The notes under the pieces: generated by a model | Database searches by the model: none | The model's input: only the letters and a program-made list of their open reading frames with translations | What the model was told of the DNA's origin: nothing | Shown here: positions 1 through 10,190 of the stretch, one piece after another | Position numbering within the stretch: position 1 is the first letter of the stretch | Layout: each line of letters starts with the position of its first letter | Assembly: GCA_002901265.1 (NCBI GenBank) | Contig: PPHI01000077.1 | Span: 1-64,000, forward strand | Reading direction: 5' to 3' | DNA length: 64,000 nt | DNA from: Rhodopirellula baltica | GTDB lineage: Bacteria; Planctomycetota; Planctomycetia; Pirellulales; Pirellulaceae | Translations under genes and position numbers: made by a program

Positions 1-831
1 GGACTCGCGACTTTCTTCTCGTTCAATGCGGGAGCCTTCGCGGACGAGCCCGCACTCAGTGCAAAACTACTCAGAACCTGCGAGACCTTTGTGGTCGAAC
101 AACTAGACGATGGAAAACCCAGTGGGACCATCGATGTCGTAACGGCAATGAAGTTTTTCAACGCCGAACGAGTTGGCTCCAACGCTCCAGTTGTCAACGG
201 AGCCTTGCTTCTTTGTATTGAAAAAGGACGGCCGATCGCAGCGATCAATGTCTATCCTTGGGATGGAAACATTTGCCACGAACTCGATGTTTTAACTTCG
301 CGCCCGACTTTTCGAATTCAATACAATGCTGGCCAGATTTGGCAGCCGAAAGAATCAAACCTCTCCTTCCTTCCCGTCAAGGCGACCTCAAAACCAAACC
401 TCAGTCATACGCGTCGCCTTTTCCAGATGAAACAACTCGCTCGCAGAGTCACCTGTACGCTAGAGGGTTTCAATGATGACAACTCTGATCGGCAACCACT
501 ACGCCTATTGCCGAATCCTATCTACCGATACGCAACGGACCATGGCAGCGCCGTAGGAGGGACTTCCGACGGTGCGATATTCGCTTTCGCACAGGGAAAC
601 GACCCTGAAGTCCTACTCTTGATTGAAGCGACTGATGAACCAGAAAGTACAGCTTGGAGATACGGGTTCGTCAGGGCTTCTTCGGCAAAACTCTCAGCTG
701 CGTTCGATGATCTGGAGGTGTGGCAAGCCGAGAAGTTTCCAGACGATACTAAATCGGTCGGCGCACACTACACCGTTCGCCAACCCTTCGATGCCATTGA
801 TATTCCTGACGCCTCGACGAAAGGCAAATAG
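1..831 (+). CDS. Secreted protein of unknown function, 5' end outside the window
   Basis: The frame is open from the first base of the window to the TAG at 829-831, so the gene starts upstream and about 276 C-terminal residues are visible. The first residues, around FFSFNAGAFADEP, look like the end of a signal peptide with an A-x-A type cleavage site, so I infer export. The rest is a mixed alpha/beta protein with a GALLLCIEKGRPIAAINVYPWDG segment and an aromatic-rich middle, with no membrane span and no motif I recognise. An internal ATG-like start near 91 would give 246 residues but would cut into the continuous frame. No function is proposed. Confidence 0.6.
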   Translation, partial: GLATFFSFNAGAFADEPALSAKLLRTCETFVVEQLDDGKPSGTIDVVTAMKFFNAERVGSNAPVVNGALLLCIEKGRPIAAINVYPWDGNICHELDVLTSRPTFRIQYNAGQIWQPKESNLSFLPVKATSKPNLSHTRRLFQMKQLARRVTCTLEGFNDDNSDRQPLRLLPNPIYRYATDHGSAVGGTSDGAIFAFAQGNDPEVLLLIEATDEPESTAWRYGFVRASSAKLSAAFDDLEVWQAEKFPDDTKSVGAHYTVRQPFDAIDIPDASTKGK

Positions 832-1392
832 AAGACTTGGTAATCTCTTTTACATGCTCTGCGAGAGCACGCATCACCTGCCATGTGTTTCGTCCTCCGC
901 TCCAATGGGATGGGGCACGTACCTTGTCAATTTGAATCCCACCAAGAGGATCGAAGTCAGCAGTTCCTGGGCCTCAAGCGAGGGAAAGCCCCTCGCCTTG
1001 ATCACTTATAAAGCGTCGTGACTTCATCTGATTTTGTTGATTCAAGACAGATGGTCTCCTCCCGGGTTAGCAAAGCAGCGTTATTTCCTCTGCCCTTGCA
1101 GACCCAACGACTACATCGTGAGAGGCCGCGTCAGAGAATTATCAGCCGGTTAGATAAGCGAATGCGTGGCAATCCAATCGAAACATAGGGTGCAAACCGA
1201 AAGTGGAACTTGACCGCGCTCAGCGGGCAAGAAAACTATCTGAAAGATGGCTGATCGATTCCCACCGCCTTCGCAGCCAATCGGCATGCGAATGGGATCA
1301 GGTTTCAAAACACCGAAAGCGATGACAGTCAGGCGGAATCTGCTTCTGCCCAAATCACCCATTCCAACTTCAAGGTACCTTACACCTTTTTT
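832..1392. other. Intergenic region without a supported gene
   Basis: About 560 bases lie between the end of the unknown secreted protein and the stop of the minus-strand glycerophosphodiesterase. Open frames here are short and show no family resemblance. The only recognisable structure is the short hairpin repeat at 1372-1394, just beyond the stop of the minus-strand gene. Confidence 0.5.
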
Positions 1393-1394
1393 TT
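1372..1394 (-). repeat. Short hairpin repeat, copy 1 (diverged)
   Basis: Read on the minus strand this is an A-run followed by GGTGTAAGGTACC and a short arm, a variant of the better-preserved copy at 3481-3501. It overlaps the TAA stop of the glycerophosphodiesterase and extends downstream. The arms AAGGT and ACCTT can pair around a 7-base loop. It may act as a transcription terminator or be a REP-like element. Confidence 0.6.
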
Positions 1395-3243
1395 AGATCC
1401 CAAGCCATACAGAGATCTCTGCGAGCAAACGTTCCGAGCTGCCGAGGGCCGCTCGTTGGCGAATGACGTCTCGAGCAATATCGGGGCGATTGGTCAAGAT
1501 CCCATCAACCTTGCGGTTCATCAACATCGACATCTTTGCAGGATCGTCGACGGTCCAGACAAATACCTCCTTCCCTGCCTGATGCGCACGCCGGATGAAA
1601 TCGCGATTCGCAAAGTCCGCATTCACCGCCAAAAAGTCAGCATCGATGTTTCTTAAGTTACCAACGTAAACCGACATCAACCGCCCATACTTCCAGTCGG
1701 GTCGTAGCGTCTTGGTCTTCGCAACTCCGCGAGGATCGAGCGACATCACCATCACTTGGTCTGCCATTCCTTCGCTTTCAACGATTTGAACGACCCGTTC
1801 TTCTAACTGCTGATCGTGCCCGTAGTATTTCAGTTCAATGATGACACCGACACGATCTTTGCACAGGCGTAAGACATCCGCCAATTTTGCTATCCGTTCG
1901 CCCGAGTACTTGACGTCGGCATGACTTCCAATGTCAACCTCTGACAGCTGATCCCAGGACGATTCCCAGACCTTGAGCGGGCTGCCGGCGATCTTCATCA
2001 AGTCCTTGTCATGAACGACAACCACATACCCATCCGAGGTTTCCTGAACATCGATCTCAACCCAGTCGGTACCATCCTCGATCGCCCTTTGGAATGCGAC
2101 CAGAGAATTCTCGGGTGCAAGAACTGATGCACCACGATGAGCCATGACCTCCACATTGTCCTCCGTTCGAACGGAATTGATCAACCGATAACCGCTCGCT
2201 GTCGCTAGCACGGCCAGGATTGATCCGACAACGATCAGTTGCCACGCGGTCAAACGCGTCCAGATGGAGCCCTTGGACGCCAGGGGTAGACTCGCCCTTT
2301 CACTTTTGATCGAACCTTCAACAGAAAGAGCCTGATAACGGTGTAACAGCGTCGCCGCAAATCCAATCGCCGCAAGCAACTGCACTACCATACCGGACAA
2401 AACGGAGAGCGAGATCATCCCCCCTACACGCAGCGCCAACATCAACAGCGAACCAACCTCAGCCGGCATCAAGACCCGTCCTAGCATCGCGATCGCGAAT
2501 GCACATGCCGAGTTTGCGACGAAGACGACGGCAGCCATAATGACAAGCGAACAAACAATGCGAGTCCGATGCCCATCAACCAACTGTTTACTCAAGCTCA
2601 GTGCATTCCCGGAGGCTCCTTGCTCGAAAAGGACGAGCGGCAACGCCAAGAACCAACTCGAGAACAAACGCAACAGTATCAACATCAGGCAGATGGATAG
2701 AGCAACGCCCAATAGCACCGCCAGCGAAAATTCCTTTGGACGTTCTGTCAGATAAAAATTGATGTCAAAATCAGCAAGCAACCAACGATAGGACAGAGCT
2801 GCTGCACCTAAAAATGGTGTCGCCACGAATACCGTCCGTGCCACAATTGCGAATGCGACCCGCAATACACTGATAGACTTCACTGCCGCGAAACGCAGTG
2901 CGTCCAGCGTGTGAGCCGTCTGGCCGTTCTGTCGTTGCACCAAAATCCATAGTAGCGATGCCTGCTCGAGTGCGAGAATCGCAAGCCACAACGAAGCGAC
3001 CGCGAGCCCACAAACCCATCCAAGTGGACCGATCAAGAAATAGACAAGATCAAGATCGGAAAGCACCTCGTCGCCTGAAAGCCCGAACAAGAACTGAAAC
3101 AGTACAACGAACGCTGGCGTAATCAGAACATACGCCAACAATTTATAGACTAAGTCTGTTGCCACCAAACTTCGCTTGCTCGACTTAATCAACGACCAGA
3201 CTTGACGGACGTCTTCGGCTACTGTCGCTTTGTGATCTCGCAA
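1393..3243 (-). CDS. Glycerophosphodiester phosphodiesterase with N-terminal membrane domain
   Basis: Predicted to hydrolyse glycerophosphodiesters to glycerol-3-phosphate and an alcohol at the membrane. The first 350 or so of 616 residues form a polytopic membrane domain with about eight hydrophobic segments, as in the GDPD membrane-domain family. The C-terminal third is a GDPD TIM barrel: HRG at about residue 369 (AHRGASVLAPENS), EIDV and the following HD (VVVHDKDL) supply the usual catalytic His pair and metal-binding Glu/Asp. The start is TTG at 3243, preceded on the minus strand by AAGGTGAGG, a good ribosome-binding site at proper spacing. A short hairpin repeat overlaps its stop. The fold is secure; the substrate is not. 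Confidence 0.88.
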   Translation of the reverse strand: MRDHKATVAEDVRQVWSLIKSSKRSLVATDLVYKLLAYVLITPAFVVLFQFLFGLSGDEVLSDLDLVYFLIGPLGWVCGLAVASLWLAILALEQASLLWILVQRQNGQTAHTLDALRFAAVKSISVLRVAFAIVARTVFVATPFLGAAALSYRWLLADFDINFYLTERPKEFSLAVLLGVALSICLMLILLRLFSSWFLALPLVLFEQGASGNALSLSKQLVDGHRTRIVCSLVIMAAVVFVANSACAFAIAMLGRVLMPAEVGSLLMLALRVGGMISLSVLSGMVVQLLAAIGFAATLLHRYQALSVEGSIKSERASLPLASKGSIWTRLTAWQLIVVGSILAVLATASGYRLINSVRTEDNVEVMAHRGASVLAPENSLVAFQRAIEDGTDWVEIDVQETSDGYVVVVHDKDLMKIAGSPLKVWESSWDQLSEVDIGSHADVKYSGERIAKLADVLRLCKDRVGVIIELKYYGHDQQLEERVVQIVESEGMADQVMVMSLDPRGVAKTKTLRPDWKYGRLMSVYVGNLRNIDADFLAVNADFANRDFIRRAHQAGKEVFVWTVDDPAKMSMLMNRKVDGILTNRPDIARDVIRQRAALGSSERLLAEISVWLGI

Positions 3244-3467
3244 AGTCCCTCACCTTTCATTCGATGGTTCTGCCGCCGAATCTTCCAGTCGCCAGTTGAT
3301 CGTAGTGTACGAAGTATTGCGTCCCCGCACTCGATCCGCATCAGACTTGTCATCAAAACATCCGTCACCTTTCGTTCATTCGCCCGATGTGCGGCGACTG
3401 CGCAAGCCTAGTCCACGGCGCGGACCAACGAATCCCTGACGGTAGAATAAGCAGCCTGTCATTTTAC

Positions 3468-6259
3468 CTATCTTCCGGAAAAGGTACCTGACACCTTTTT
3501 TGACTTGCCGGTGAGGACGACGAAGCTGGGGACTAGCACGGTTCTGACATAGAACGTGTCGATGAGGACTCCGAGGCCCAATGCGAAGCCTAACTCGATC
3601 ACACCTTTTAGGCCGCTGGTGGCGTCCGTTTGTATGCCAACGAGGTTTAGTACCGCAGGTAGCCATGCCGAAGCGGTCATGCTGAAGAACGTTGCGGCCA
3701 TCACCATCCCACAGGCTGTGATGATCCCGCCAGTCCTGGACACCGCATAGCGCAGCGCCGACAACCACGGCCGCGTCTTCTGCTCTTCGACAATCCTGGT
3801 GACCAAGTAAACGTTGTAGTCTTGCCCCACCGCAACCAAAATCACAAACAGGAACAACGGCAGCTTCCAATCCAGTCCAACATAGGCATCGCCATAAGCG
3901 GCTCGGAAAAACAGCACTGTCATCCCGAGCGTCGCGTAGTAGCTAAGCAAAACGGTGAAAATCAAATACAGGCACAATCCGACACGCCGAATCACCGCAA
4001 TCAAGATCACCAGCACCGCGATCACCACGGCAAGTTTGATGCGAGCGTTGTCGGCGATCGTGACACTGCGCAAATCGATGATCGAGGGCGTTGTGCCGGT
4101 GTAGTAAAACTTGGCATCGTGCCAAACCGAGTCGGGATTCTCCGAGACGTCACCAAGTAATTTTCCAATCCCAGACACCAACTTCGCGGTCTCAATCGAA
4201 AACGGGTCGCCGTCGATGATCACGTCCAAACGCGCAAGGCGATCTTGATAGTCAGGGTTATTGGAAAAGAAATAGTTCTGTGCGACGCGGTGCTGGCGAA
4301 GCGCACGACGCTTCCATGCTTCGCCACTGAGCAGCCCCATTTCGCGGTTCGGTGGAAAATCACCGAGCGGATCGTTGGCCGTACGAACCCCGACAACCCC
4401 TGGCTGTTCGTAAAGCTGGTCCGACAACGTCCCAATGTCTTTTCGCAGCTGCTCGCGAGCCTCGCCCTCTGGCCGGACAATCAGCACCGTTACCGGATTG
4501 ATTTTGCCGATTTCAAAATGCTGTGACAACAACTGGAACCCACGCCGGCTGGCCGCGTCATTGTCCAATTGGCTGCTGAGGTCATACGTCACCGATTGCT
4601 CGCTACGCCAGCCATAGATCGCCGGAAGCAACAGTAGTGAAATGCCGACCACAAAGGTAGTTCTTGGACGCCGCGTGATCTTGATCGCGATCCAGTCCCA
4701 AATACTCTTGCGGCGAATCGCATGTCCATCGGGCCCTGTTGCGAACAGTGATCGCGACGGATTCGGATCAGGACGAACAACGCCTGGCCAAAAAACACTT
4801 GGCCCCAGCGCGGACAACAATGCCGGCGTGAGCGTTAAACAAACGAGCAACCCGACCAACAAGCAGATGGCGATGATGGGGCCGGTGTAATGGTATTTGC
4901 CAAAGTCGGCGAACCATAGCATCGCCAAGCCGAAGACGGTCGTCAGTGCACTCCCCAACAGCGCCGACGTCACACCGGACAATGCATTCCGGCAGGCTTC
5001 GCGCCATTCCGCTTTGGCTGCTTCTTCGCGCAATCTCGCGATCAAAAACAAGCAATAGTCAGTCCCCGCCCCAAACAGGATCACAACGATGAAGATTCGG
5101 CTGGTCGTAAAGACGCGCATATCCAGCCAGCTGACGACATCGCGAATCGACCAATCGGTTAATAAGGCGACTAAACAAGTTGCAACCGCGACGGCGACGC
5201 CGATCGACACCATCGGGACGGCGACCAGCAGCGGCGCTCGATAGACGACGATCAAAATCAACAGGATCATGATCACAGTGATCGACTCGGTGTACCGAAT
5301 CGCATCGCGGGCAGCAATCAGCGTCTCGCCACCGATTGCCGCCGAACCGGTGTATTCCAGACGCAACGGCGTCCGGTCGGCTTGTGCTTCATTGGCGTGC
5401 CCCATGCTGTATTGCCGCACTTCGTTGAGCAACGAATCGAGCCCTTCGAGCATTGCGATGTTGCCGGTCGCCGCAAGCTCGCTGCTCATTCGGATCACCG
5501 CCAACCGCGCCGCCGGTTTGCTGAGCAAGCTGCCAAGGATGGTGTCATCCCAAGAAAGCAAATCCAACATGGCGTCCCAAGAGCCCAGTTCGCGGTCAGC
5601 AATCGGGATCACTTCGGACTCGATGTCGGGCATCAGAAGCCTGGCGTCTTCCAAATCGCCATCCGCCTTGTCGGGATCCGCGCCGATCAGCATGGCCAAC
5701 TGCCAGCGATCGTAGTAGCTGATCGCCATCCGAGGCTCGGTCAGCGAAGGGGCGGTGTCTGGGACAAACTGCTGATAAGCTTCATAGAACCTTGCGTCGA
5801 CCGTAACTGAGTGATCGAGTGCGACTTGGGCGCGTTCCAGCCAAGGGCGACATTCGTCGGGAGCTTCGTCGATCGGTCCACTTTCATACCCCAAACGGAT
5901 CGCGCGCTGCCAACAAACCTCTGCCAAACGGTGGTGCAAACGCCGTAACAAGTCGTCGCCCACCATCAGGTCAAGATCGCTCAGTGCGACGTGGCCGCCC
6001 TCTTGAGTCTTATCGCGGCCGAGGACCAGCACCACTTCGCTGCGCGCACGCTCACCTGGAAACGCTTCATCGAGAACCTTCGCCGCCGCGACCGTATTCA
6101 TTTGATCGGGCAGGTATTCGAAGTCCCCGTCATACGCGATGTCAGTCCATCGGGGAGCGAAAAGACGAACGCCGCTGTGATCAACACCCAACCTAACATC
6201 GTCACCCAAGGACGCGATGTCGTCGTCTTGGCCAGACGCTCGGTTAAGATGGAAAGCAT
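3468..6259 (-). CDS. MMPL/RND-family transporter, frameshifted near the N-terminus
   Basis: Large inner-membrane RND transporter of the MMPL type: two repeats, each a TM helix, a periplasmic domain and a block of five TM helices (for example VVILFGAGTDYCLFLIARLREE and VILVAVGQDYNVYLVTRIVEE, with the acidic G-x-D-Y motif in both halves). Substrate unknown; relatives move lipids or hydrophobic compounds. The long open frame upstream to 6404 gives an implausible N-terminus. The real one is in another frame from ATG at 6259 (MLSILTERLAKTTTSRPW, then TM1 VTMLGWVLITAAFV) and rejoins the main frame at FAPRWTD. The switch is at A4 on the plus strand, 6160-6163, consistent with one missing base. Repaired length is about 930 residues. 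The C-terminal KKVSGTFSGR comes from a repeat. Confidence 0.85.
3481..3501 (-). repeat. Short hairpin repeat, copy 2, read into the C-terminus of the MMPL gene
   Basis: On the minus strand, 7-base arms AAAAGGT and ACCTTTT flank the 7-base loop GTCAGGT and form a perfect hairpin. It lies inside the last codons of the MMPL transporter and encodes the terminal residues KKVSGTF before SGR and the stop. The same core, diverged, sits at 1372-1394 at the end of the next minus-strand gene in the same orientation. Confidence 0.75.
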
Positions 6260-6419
6260 AGGCAAAGCTTTTGGTCGGACGTCGATTTGACGGGGGCGAG
6301 GTGCATGACGCGTGGGGAAGCGGGCCCGTCGTTATACCATCCGACCGAAGCGTTCTTGCAGGGGGCATGGCGATAGGGACAAAAGCATTCTGCCGTTTCG
6401 CCAACTCCCCCGCAACGAA

Positions 6420-6454
6420 AAACGGCCGCTTCCCGAGTCAGGAAACGGCCGTTT
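6420..6454 (-). terminator. Rho-independent terminator after glycogen phosphorylase
   Basis: On the minus strand, AAACGGCCGTTTCC pairs with GGAAGCGGCCGTTT across a 7-base loop with one mismatch, followed by a short T-run. It lies about 60 bases beyond the glycogen phosphorylase stop, so it would end that transcript before the MMPL gene. Confidence 0.7.
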
Positions 6455-6513
6455 CGAATTCATTGGTGGGGCGACTGTCTTGAACGTAACAGTGCCGCCG
6501 CTTCATTGCCGAC

Positions 6514-8994
6514 TCAGACGGCGCCGACGTTCCAGATATCGTCCGCGTACTGCTGGATCGTTCGATCACTCGAGAACCAACCGCTGTTTGCGGTGTTCAG
6601 GATGCTCATTCGGTCCCAGTGCTCCGTATTTTTGTACGCGCCGGCAACTCGTGCTTGTGCGTCGATAAAACTGCGCAGGTCGGCAATCGACAGCCATTGA
6701 TCTCGTGGGTTTCGAAGCCCGCCGATCAGTTCGCCGAAGATACCGGGTTCGTCATCGTTGAAGTGCCCGCCTTCGAGCAGTTCCATCAGGCGACGGATGT
6801 CCTCATCACCGTTGATGATTGCGTTCGGATCGTAGCTCTGACGAACTTCAGTGACTTCTTTTGCGTCCAAGCCGAAGAGGAAGAAGTTCTCTTCGCCGGC
6901 CTTTTCACGGATTTCGATGTTGGCGCCGTCGAGCGTACCGATCGTCAACGCACCGTTCATCATGAACTTCATGTTTCCGGTACCCGACGCTTCTTTGCCG
7001 GCGGTGGAGATCTGCTCGCTAAGTTCAGTACCAGGGCAAATCATTTCCATGGCCGAGACACGGTAGTTCGGGAAGAACACCATCTTCAGCAACTCGTTGG
7101 CCTTCGGTTCGGCATTGACGCGTGCGGCGACATTGTTGGCGAGTTTAATGATTAACTTGGCGATGTGATAACCAGGTGCTGCCTTGCCGCCGATCAAAAC
7201 GCAGCGTGGCACCATGTTGGTCGTGTCACCACGCATGATGCGATCGTACAAGTGCACAACGTGCAAGATGTTAAGCAGTTGTCGCTTGTACTCGTGGATC
7301 CGTTTGACTTGAACATCGAACAGCATCGCAGGGTCAAACACGACGCCGGTGTTCAGCGCGATGTATTTCGACAAGCGTTCTTTGTTGGCTTGTTTAACCG
7401 CACGCCATTTCTTGCGGAACGCGGCGTCTTCTGCGTACGGCGCGAGGTCTTTGATCTTTTCCAAATCCGATTCCCATGCCGATCCGATCGTTTCGGTCAG
7501 CAGGTCACGTAACCCTGGGTTGCAGTGCGACAGCCAGCGGCGTTGCGTGACGCCGTTGGTTTTGTTGTTGAGCTTGTTTGGCCAGATGCGATCAAAGTCC
7601 GAGAACAACCCGCTCTTGAGCAAGTCAGTATGCAGCTGTGCGACGCCATTGACCGAGAAGCTTCCGACGATCGACAGGTAAGCCATGCGGATGTGTGGGT
7701 TGCTGCCGCCCTCGATAATCGAAACACGACTGATCAAGTCTTTGTCGCCAGGATATTTGTCAGCGACGAAGGCAACGAAGCGCTCGTTGATCTCGTAGAT
7801 AATCTCCAGGATCCGTGGCAGCAGATTGCCGAACAGCCCGACCGACCAACGCTCGAGTGCTTCGGGAAGCAACGTGTGGTTGGTGTATGCCATGCACTCG
7901 GTCGTGATTTCCCACGCTTCGTCCCACTCCAAACCGTGCTCGTCCATCAGCAGACGCATCAACTCGGGAACGGCACACGCGGGGTGGGTGTCGTTTAGCT
8001 GGAAGCAGTTCTTCTTGCCGAAGTCACTGAAATCTTCACCGTGACGGTCAACCCAGTCAGCGAGTACGTCTTGAAGGCTGGCCGAGACCAGGAAGTACTG
8101 CTGCTTTAGCCGCAACTCTTTTCCGTTCTCGCTCGCGTCGTTGGGATACAACACCATCGAAATCTGTTCGGCGTTGTTCTTCTGAGCAACGGATTCTGGG
8201 TAGCTACCGGCGTTGAATTCGCCGAGATCAAATTCGTCGGTTGCGGTCGCTTTCCACAATCGCAGTGTGTTGACGGTACCGTTGCGGTAGCCAGGAATTG
8301 GCATGTCGTAAGGGACTGCCAAGACCGATTGCGATTCGACCCATTTGAAATGCTGCTTGCCATCTTCGTCGACGACACGCTCGGTACGCCCATACAGATT
8401 GATTTTGCGAATATGCTCATGGCGTTCGATCTCCCACGGATTGCCGTTTCGCAACCAGTGGTCAGGGCCTTCGATTTGACGGCCTTGATCGATCGTTTGG
8501 TTGAACATCCCGTATTCATAGCGAATGCCATACCCGGAAACCGGCAGCTTCAAGTTCGCGCAGCTGTCCAAGAAGCACGCAGCCAGACGTCCAAGGCCGC
8601 CGTTGCCAAGGCCGGCATCGGGTTCCTGATCAATGACTTCTTCGAGTTCGACTCCGAACCGGTTCAGCGCGGTGCGCATCGGTTCGTCGAGGTCCAGGTT
8701 CAATAACGCGTTATTGAGCGAACGACCGAGCAGAAACTCCAGCGACAGATAATGCACCCGACGAGTGTCGCTCGCATCGACGCGTGCGCGAGTTTGGATC
8801 CAGTCTTCGGTAATTCGATCACGTGCGGCAAGGGAAGCCGCTCGGTAACAGTAATCGCTGTTGGTTTCCGCTTCGTTCCTGCCAAACGTATACAGCAGGT
8901 GACGACGAAACTCACGAGAGAGCGTGTCCAGAATCACCACACCGTTGCCATTGTTATGATCGGACATAGAACTATCTTCGAGGATCTTTTGCAT
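6514..8994 (-). CDS. glgP: Glycogen/starch/alpha-glucan phosphorylase
   Basis: Cytoplasmic GT35 enzyme releasing glucose-1-phosphate from glycogen or maltodextrin by phosphorolysis. Length 826 residues is typical. Visible signatures include the N-terminal YLSLEFLLGRSL and GLGNGGLGRLAACFLDS, the substrate-site segments KRIHEYKRQ and GGKAAPGY, and the PLP site EASGTGNMKF with the cofactor lysine at residue 676, followed by NGALTIGTLDGAN. The start at 8994 is ATG; a second ATG nine codons in (MSDHNNGNG) is possible. It stands alone, with a strong terminator downstream and no other glycogen genes in the window. Confidence 0.97.
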   Translation of the reverse strand: MQKILEDSSMSDHNNGNGVVILDTLSREFRRHLLYTFGRNEAETNSDYCYRAASLAARDRITEDWIQTRARVDASDTRRVHYLSLEFLLGRSLNNALLNLDLDEPMRTALNRFGVELEEVIDQEPDAGLGNGGLGRLAACFLDSCANLKLPVSGYGIRYEYGMFNQTIDQGRQIEGPDHWLRNGNPWEIERHEHIRKINLYGRTERVVDEDGKQHFKWVESQSVLAVPYDMPIPGYRNGTVNTLRLWKATATDEFDLGEFNAGSYPESVAQKNNAEQISMVLYPNDASENGKELRLKQQYFLVSASLQDVLADWVDRHGEDFSDFGKKNCFQLNDTHPACAVPELMRLLMDEHGLEWDEAWEITTECMAYTNHTLLPEALERWSVGLFGNLLPRILEIIYEINERFVAFVADKYPGDKDLISRVSIIEGGSNPHIRMAYLSIVGSFSVNGVAQLHTDLLKSGLFSDFDRIWPNKLNNKTNGVTQRRWLSHCNPGLRDLLTETIGSAWESDLEKIKDLAPYAEDAAFRKKWRAVKQANKERLSKYIALNTGVVFDPAMLFDVQVKRIHEYKRQLLNILHVVHLYDRIMRGDTTNMVPRCVLIGGKAAPGYHIAKLIIKLANNVAARVNAEPKANELLKMVFFPNYRVSAMEMICPGTELSEQISTAGKEASGTGNMKFMMNGALTIGTLDGANIEIREKAGEENFFLFGLDAKEVTEVRQSYDPNAIINGDEDIRRLMELLEGGHFNDDEPGIFGELIGGLRNPRDQWLSIADLRSFIDAQARVAGAYKNTEHWDRMSILNTANSGWFSSDRTIQQYADDIWNVGAV

Positions 8995-9515
8995 CGTCTT
9001 TCTTAACTTGGTCGTAAACCGTTCTTGGAATGTATCAGGTTGGCGATTCGAGCTCGAAACGTCTCACGCCGCTTGCAGCCATTTCGGCGAAATCTTCGGT
9101 GACTCCGAGCCGCTGGCTAACCATCTCACTGGCGGTGCTTGACTCATCAGTGATAGGGGGCATGACGCGAGGAAACAACCGTTCAAGTCAACACGGGCAC
9201 TAGGGGAAAAATGAACGCCCGAATTCGGCCGAGATGGCTCTGCCAACTGAACAGAAGTCAGGGCTTTTTTCGGTGTCCACTCGTTCGCCTTGAACGCCAT
9301 GACTGTCCAGGTGATCGCAGTGTCTCACCCTGAGTGATCGGACGTGAATTGGCCACAAGCAAGAAAAAACGGGCGGATTAAGTTTTACCCATCAGGCATA
9401 GCCCTTCGACATGATCACAACGACGTGATCCGCACAGACGTCAAAACCGCCCTGGTCTATGCGAATCAGACACGCCGTTTGTGTCGATGGGAACGGCCTG
9501 TTATCAGACCACGTG
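8995..9515. other. Intergenic region between glgP and the FHA gene
   Basis: About 520 bases upstream of glgP. The only frames, 78 residues on the minus strand at 9064-9300 and 72 residues on the plus strand at 9344-9562, have no family features and the second overlaps the FHA gene. It presumably holds the glgP promoter and 5' leader, but no clear -35/-10 pair or riboswitch was recognised. Confidence 0.4.
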
Positions 9516-9929
9516 TCAACCGATTTCGTAGCGATCGTCTTCGCCAAAGGGAACAATCTTGACCGCGTGCGTTTCGTCGCCGTGGTTCTGTGGGGCTGCC
9601 GCGGATCCACCCGCAGTCGATGTCTCGGTCGCCTCGGCAGACTCGATTCGCATCTTCGCCAGCCCGATTTGGACTTCGGATCCCGACGTCAAGCTCGCCT
9701 TATCGACTTGCTGGCCGTCGATGAAGATGCCGTTTTTGGAGCCCAGATCACGAATCACAAGCTCGCCATCCGCACCGATGACAAATTCACAGTGTCGGCG
9801 GCTGATGGAGCCGTCTTCGAGATGGATGTTCGTCAACATGCCACGGCCGACTGTTACCGGAGGCTGAAGCACCCAGGTGCGTTGCTCTTTGCCGGTCTCG
9901 CGGTCAACCAACGTAAACTTAAACTTCAT
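9516..9929 (-). CDS. FHA-domain protein
   Basis: Small cytoplasmic phosphothreonine-binding protein. One FHA domain fills roughly residues 5-95: VTVGRGMLTNIHLEDGSISRRHC holds the conserved GR and S-x-x-H, and DLGSKNGIFIDG holds the second-strand N-G motif. A flexible Ala/Thr-rich linker and an acidic tail ending EDDRYEIG follow. The annotated start is ATG at 9929 (MKFKFTLVD); a TTG six codons upstream would extend it to 143 residues. It is divergent from the oxidoreductase at 10191. The partner kinase or ligand cannot be told from the sequence. Confidence 0.9.
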   Translation of the reverse strand: MKFKFTLVDRETGKEQRTWVLQPPVTVGRGMLTNIHLEDGSISRRHCEFVIGADGELVIRDLGSKNGIFIDGQQVDKASLTSGSEVQIGLAKMRIESAEATETSTAGGSAAAPQNHGDETHAVKIVPFGEDDRYEIG

Positions 9930-10190
9930 CGCAGACTCCAGGGTCAAGCTTGTATGAGGTAATAGCGATGATCAGGCAGATCGCCCAGACAAGAATTTCA
10001 CTTTAGCCCGTGCGCGTTGCAACGTCCACTAGGCGAGGTTGTCACAAGTTGGCAAATACGCACACTGACTCGTACCGCTTCTTCTGATTCATTAGGATCA
10101 CATGGTTGGCGGATCGGAATCGCAGGCAAATGCCACGACGGTCTGGAAATCCGCTTCTGAATAACGAGCAGAACAAGGAAATATCGAGCA

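Noticed and set aside
623-1021. 132-residue plus-strand frame overlapping the end of the first gene
   Set aside because: It lies in a shifted frame of the secreted-protein gene for most of its length, and its tail has no family features.
6260-6404. Upstream extension of the MMPL frame
   Set aside because: The peptide is Pro/Ser-rich and unlike an MMPL N-terminus; the correct N-terminus is in another frame from 6259.
9064-9300. 78-residue minus-strand frame upstream of glgP
   Set aside because: No family resemblance and no ribosome-binding site; treated as intergenic.
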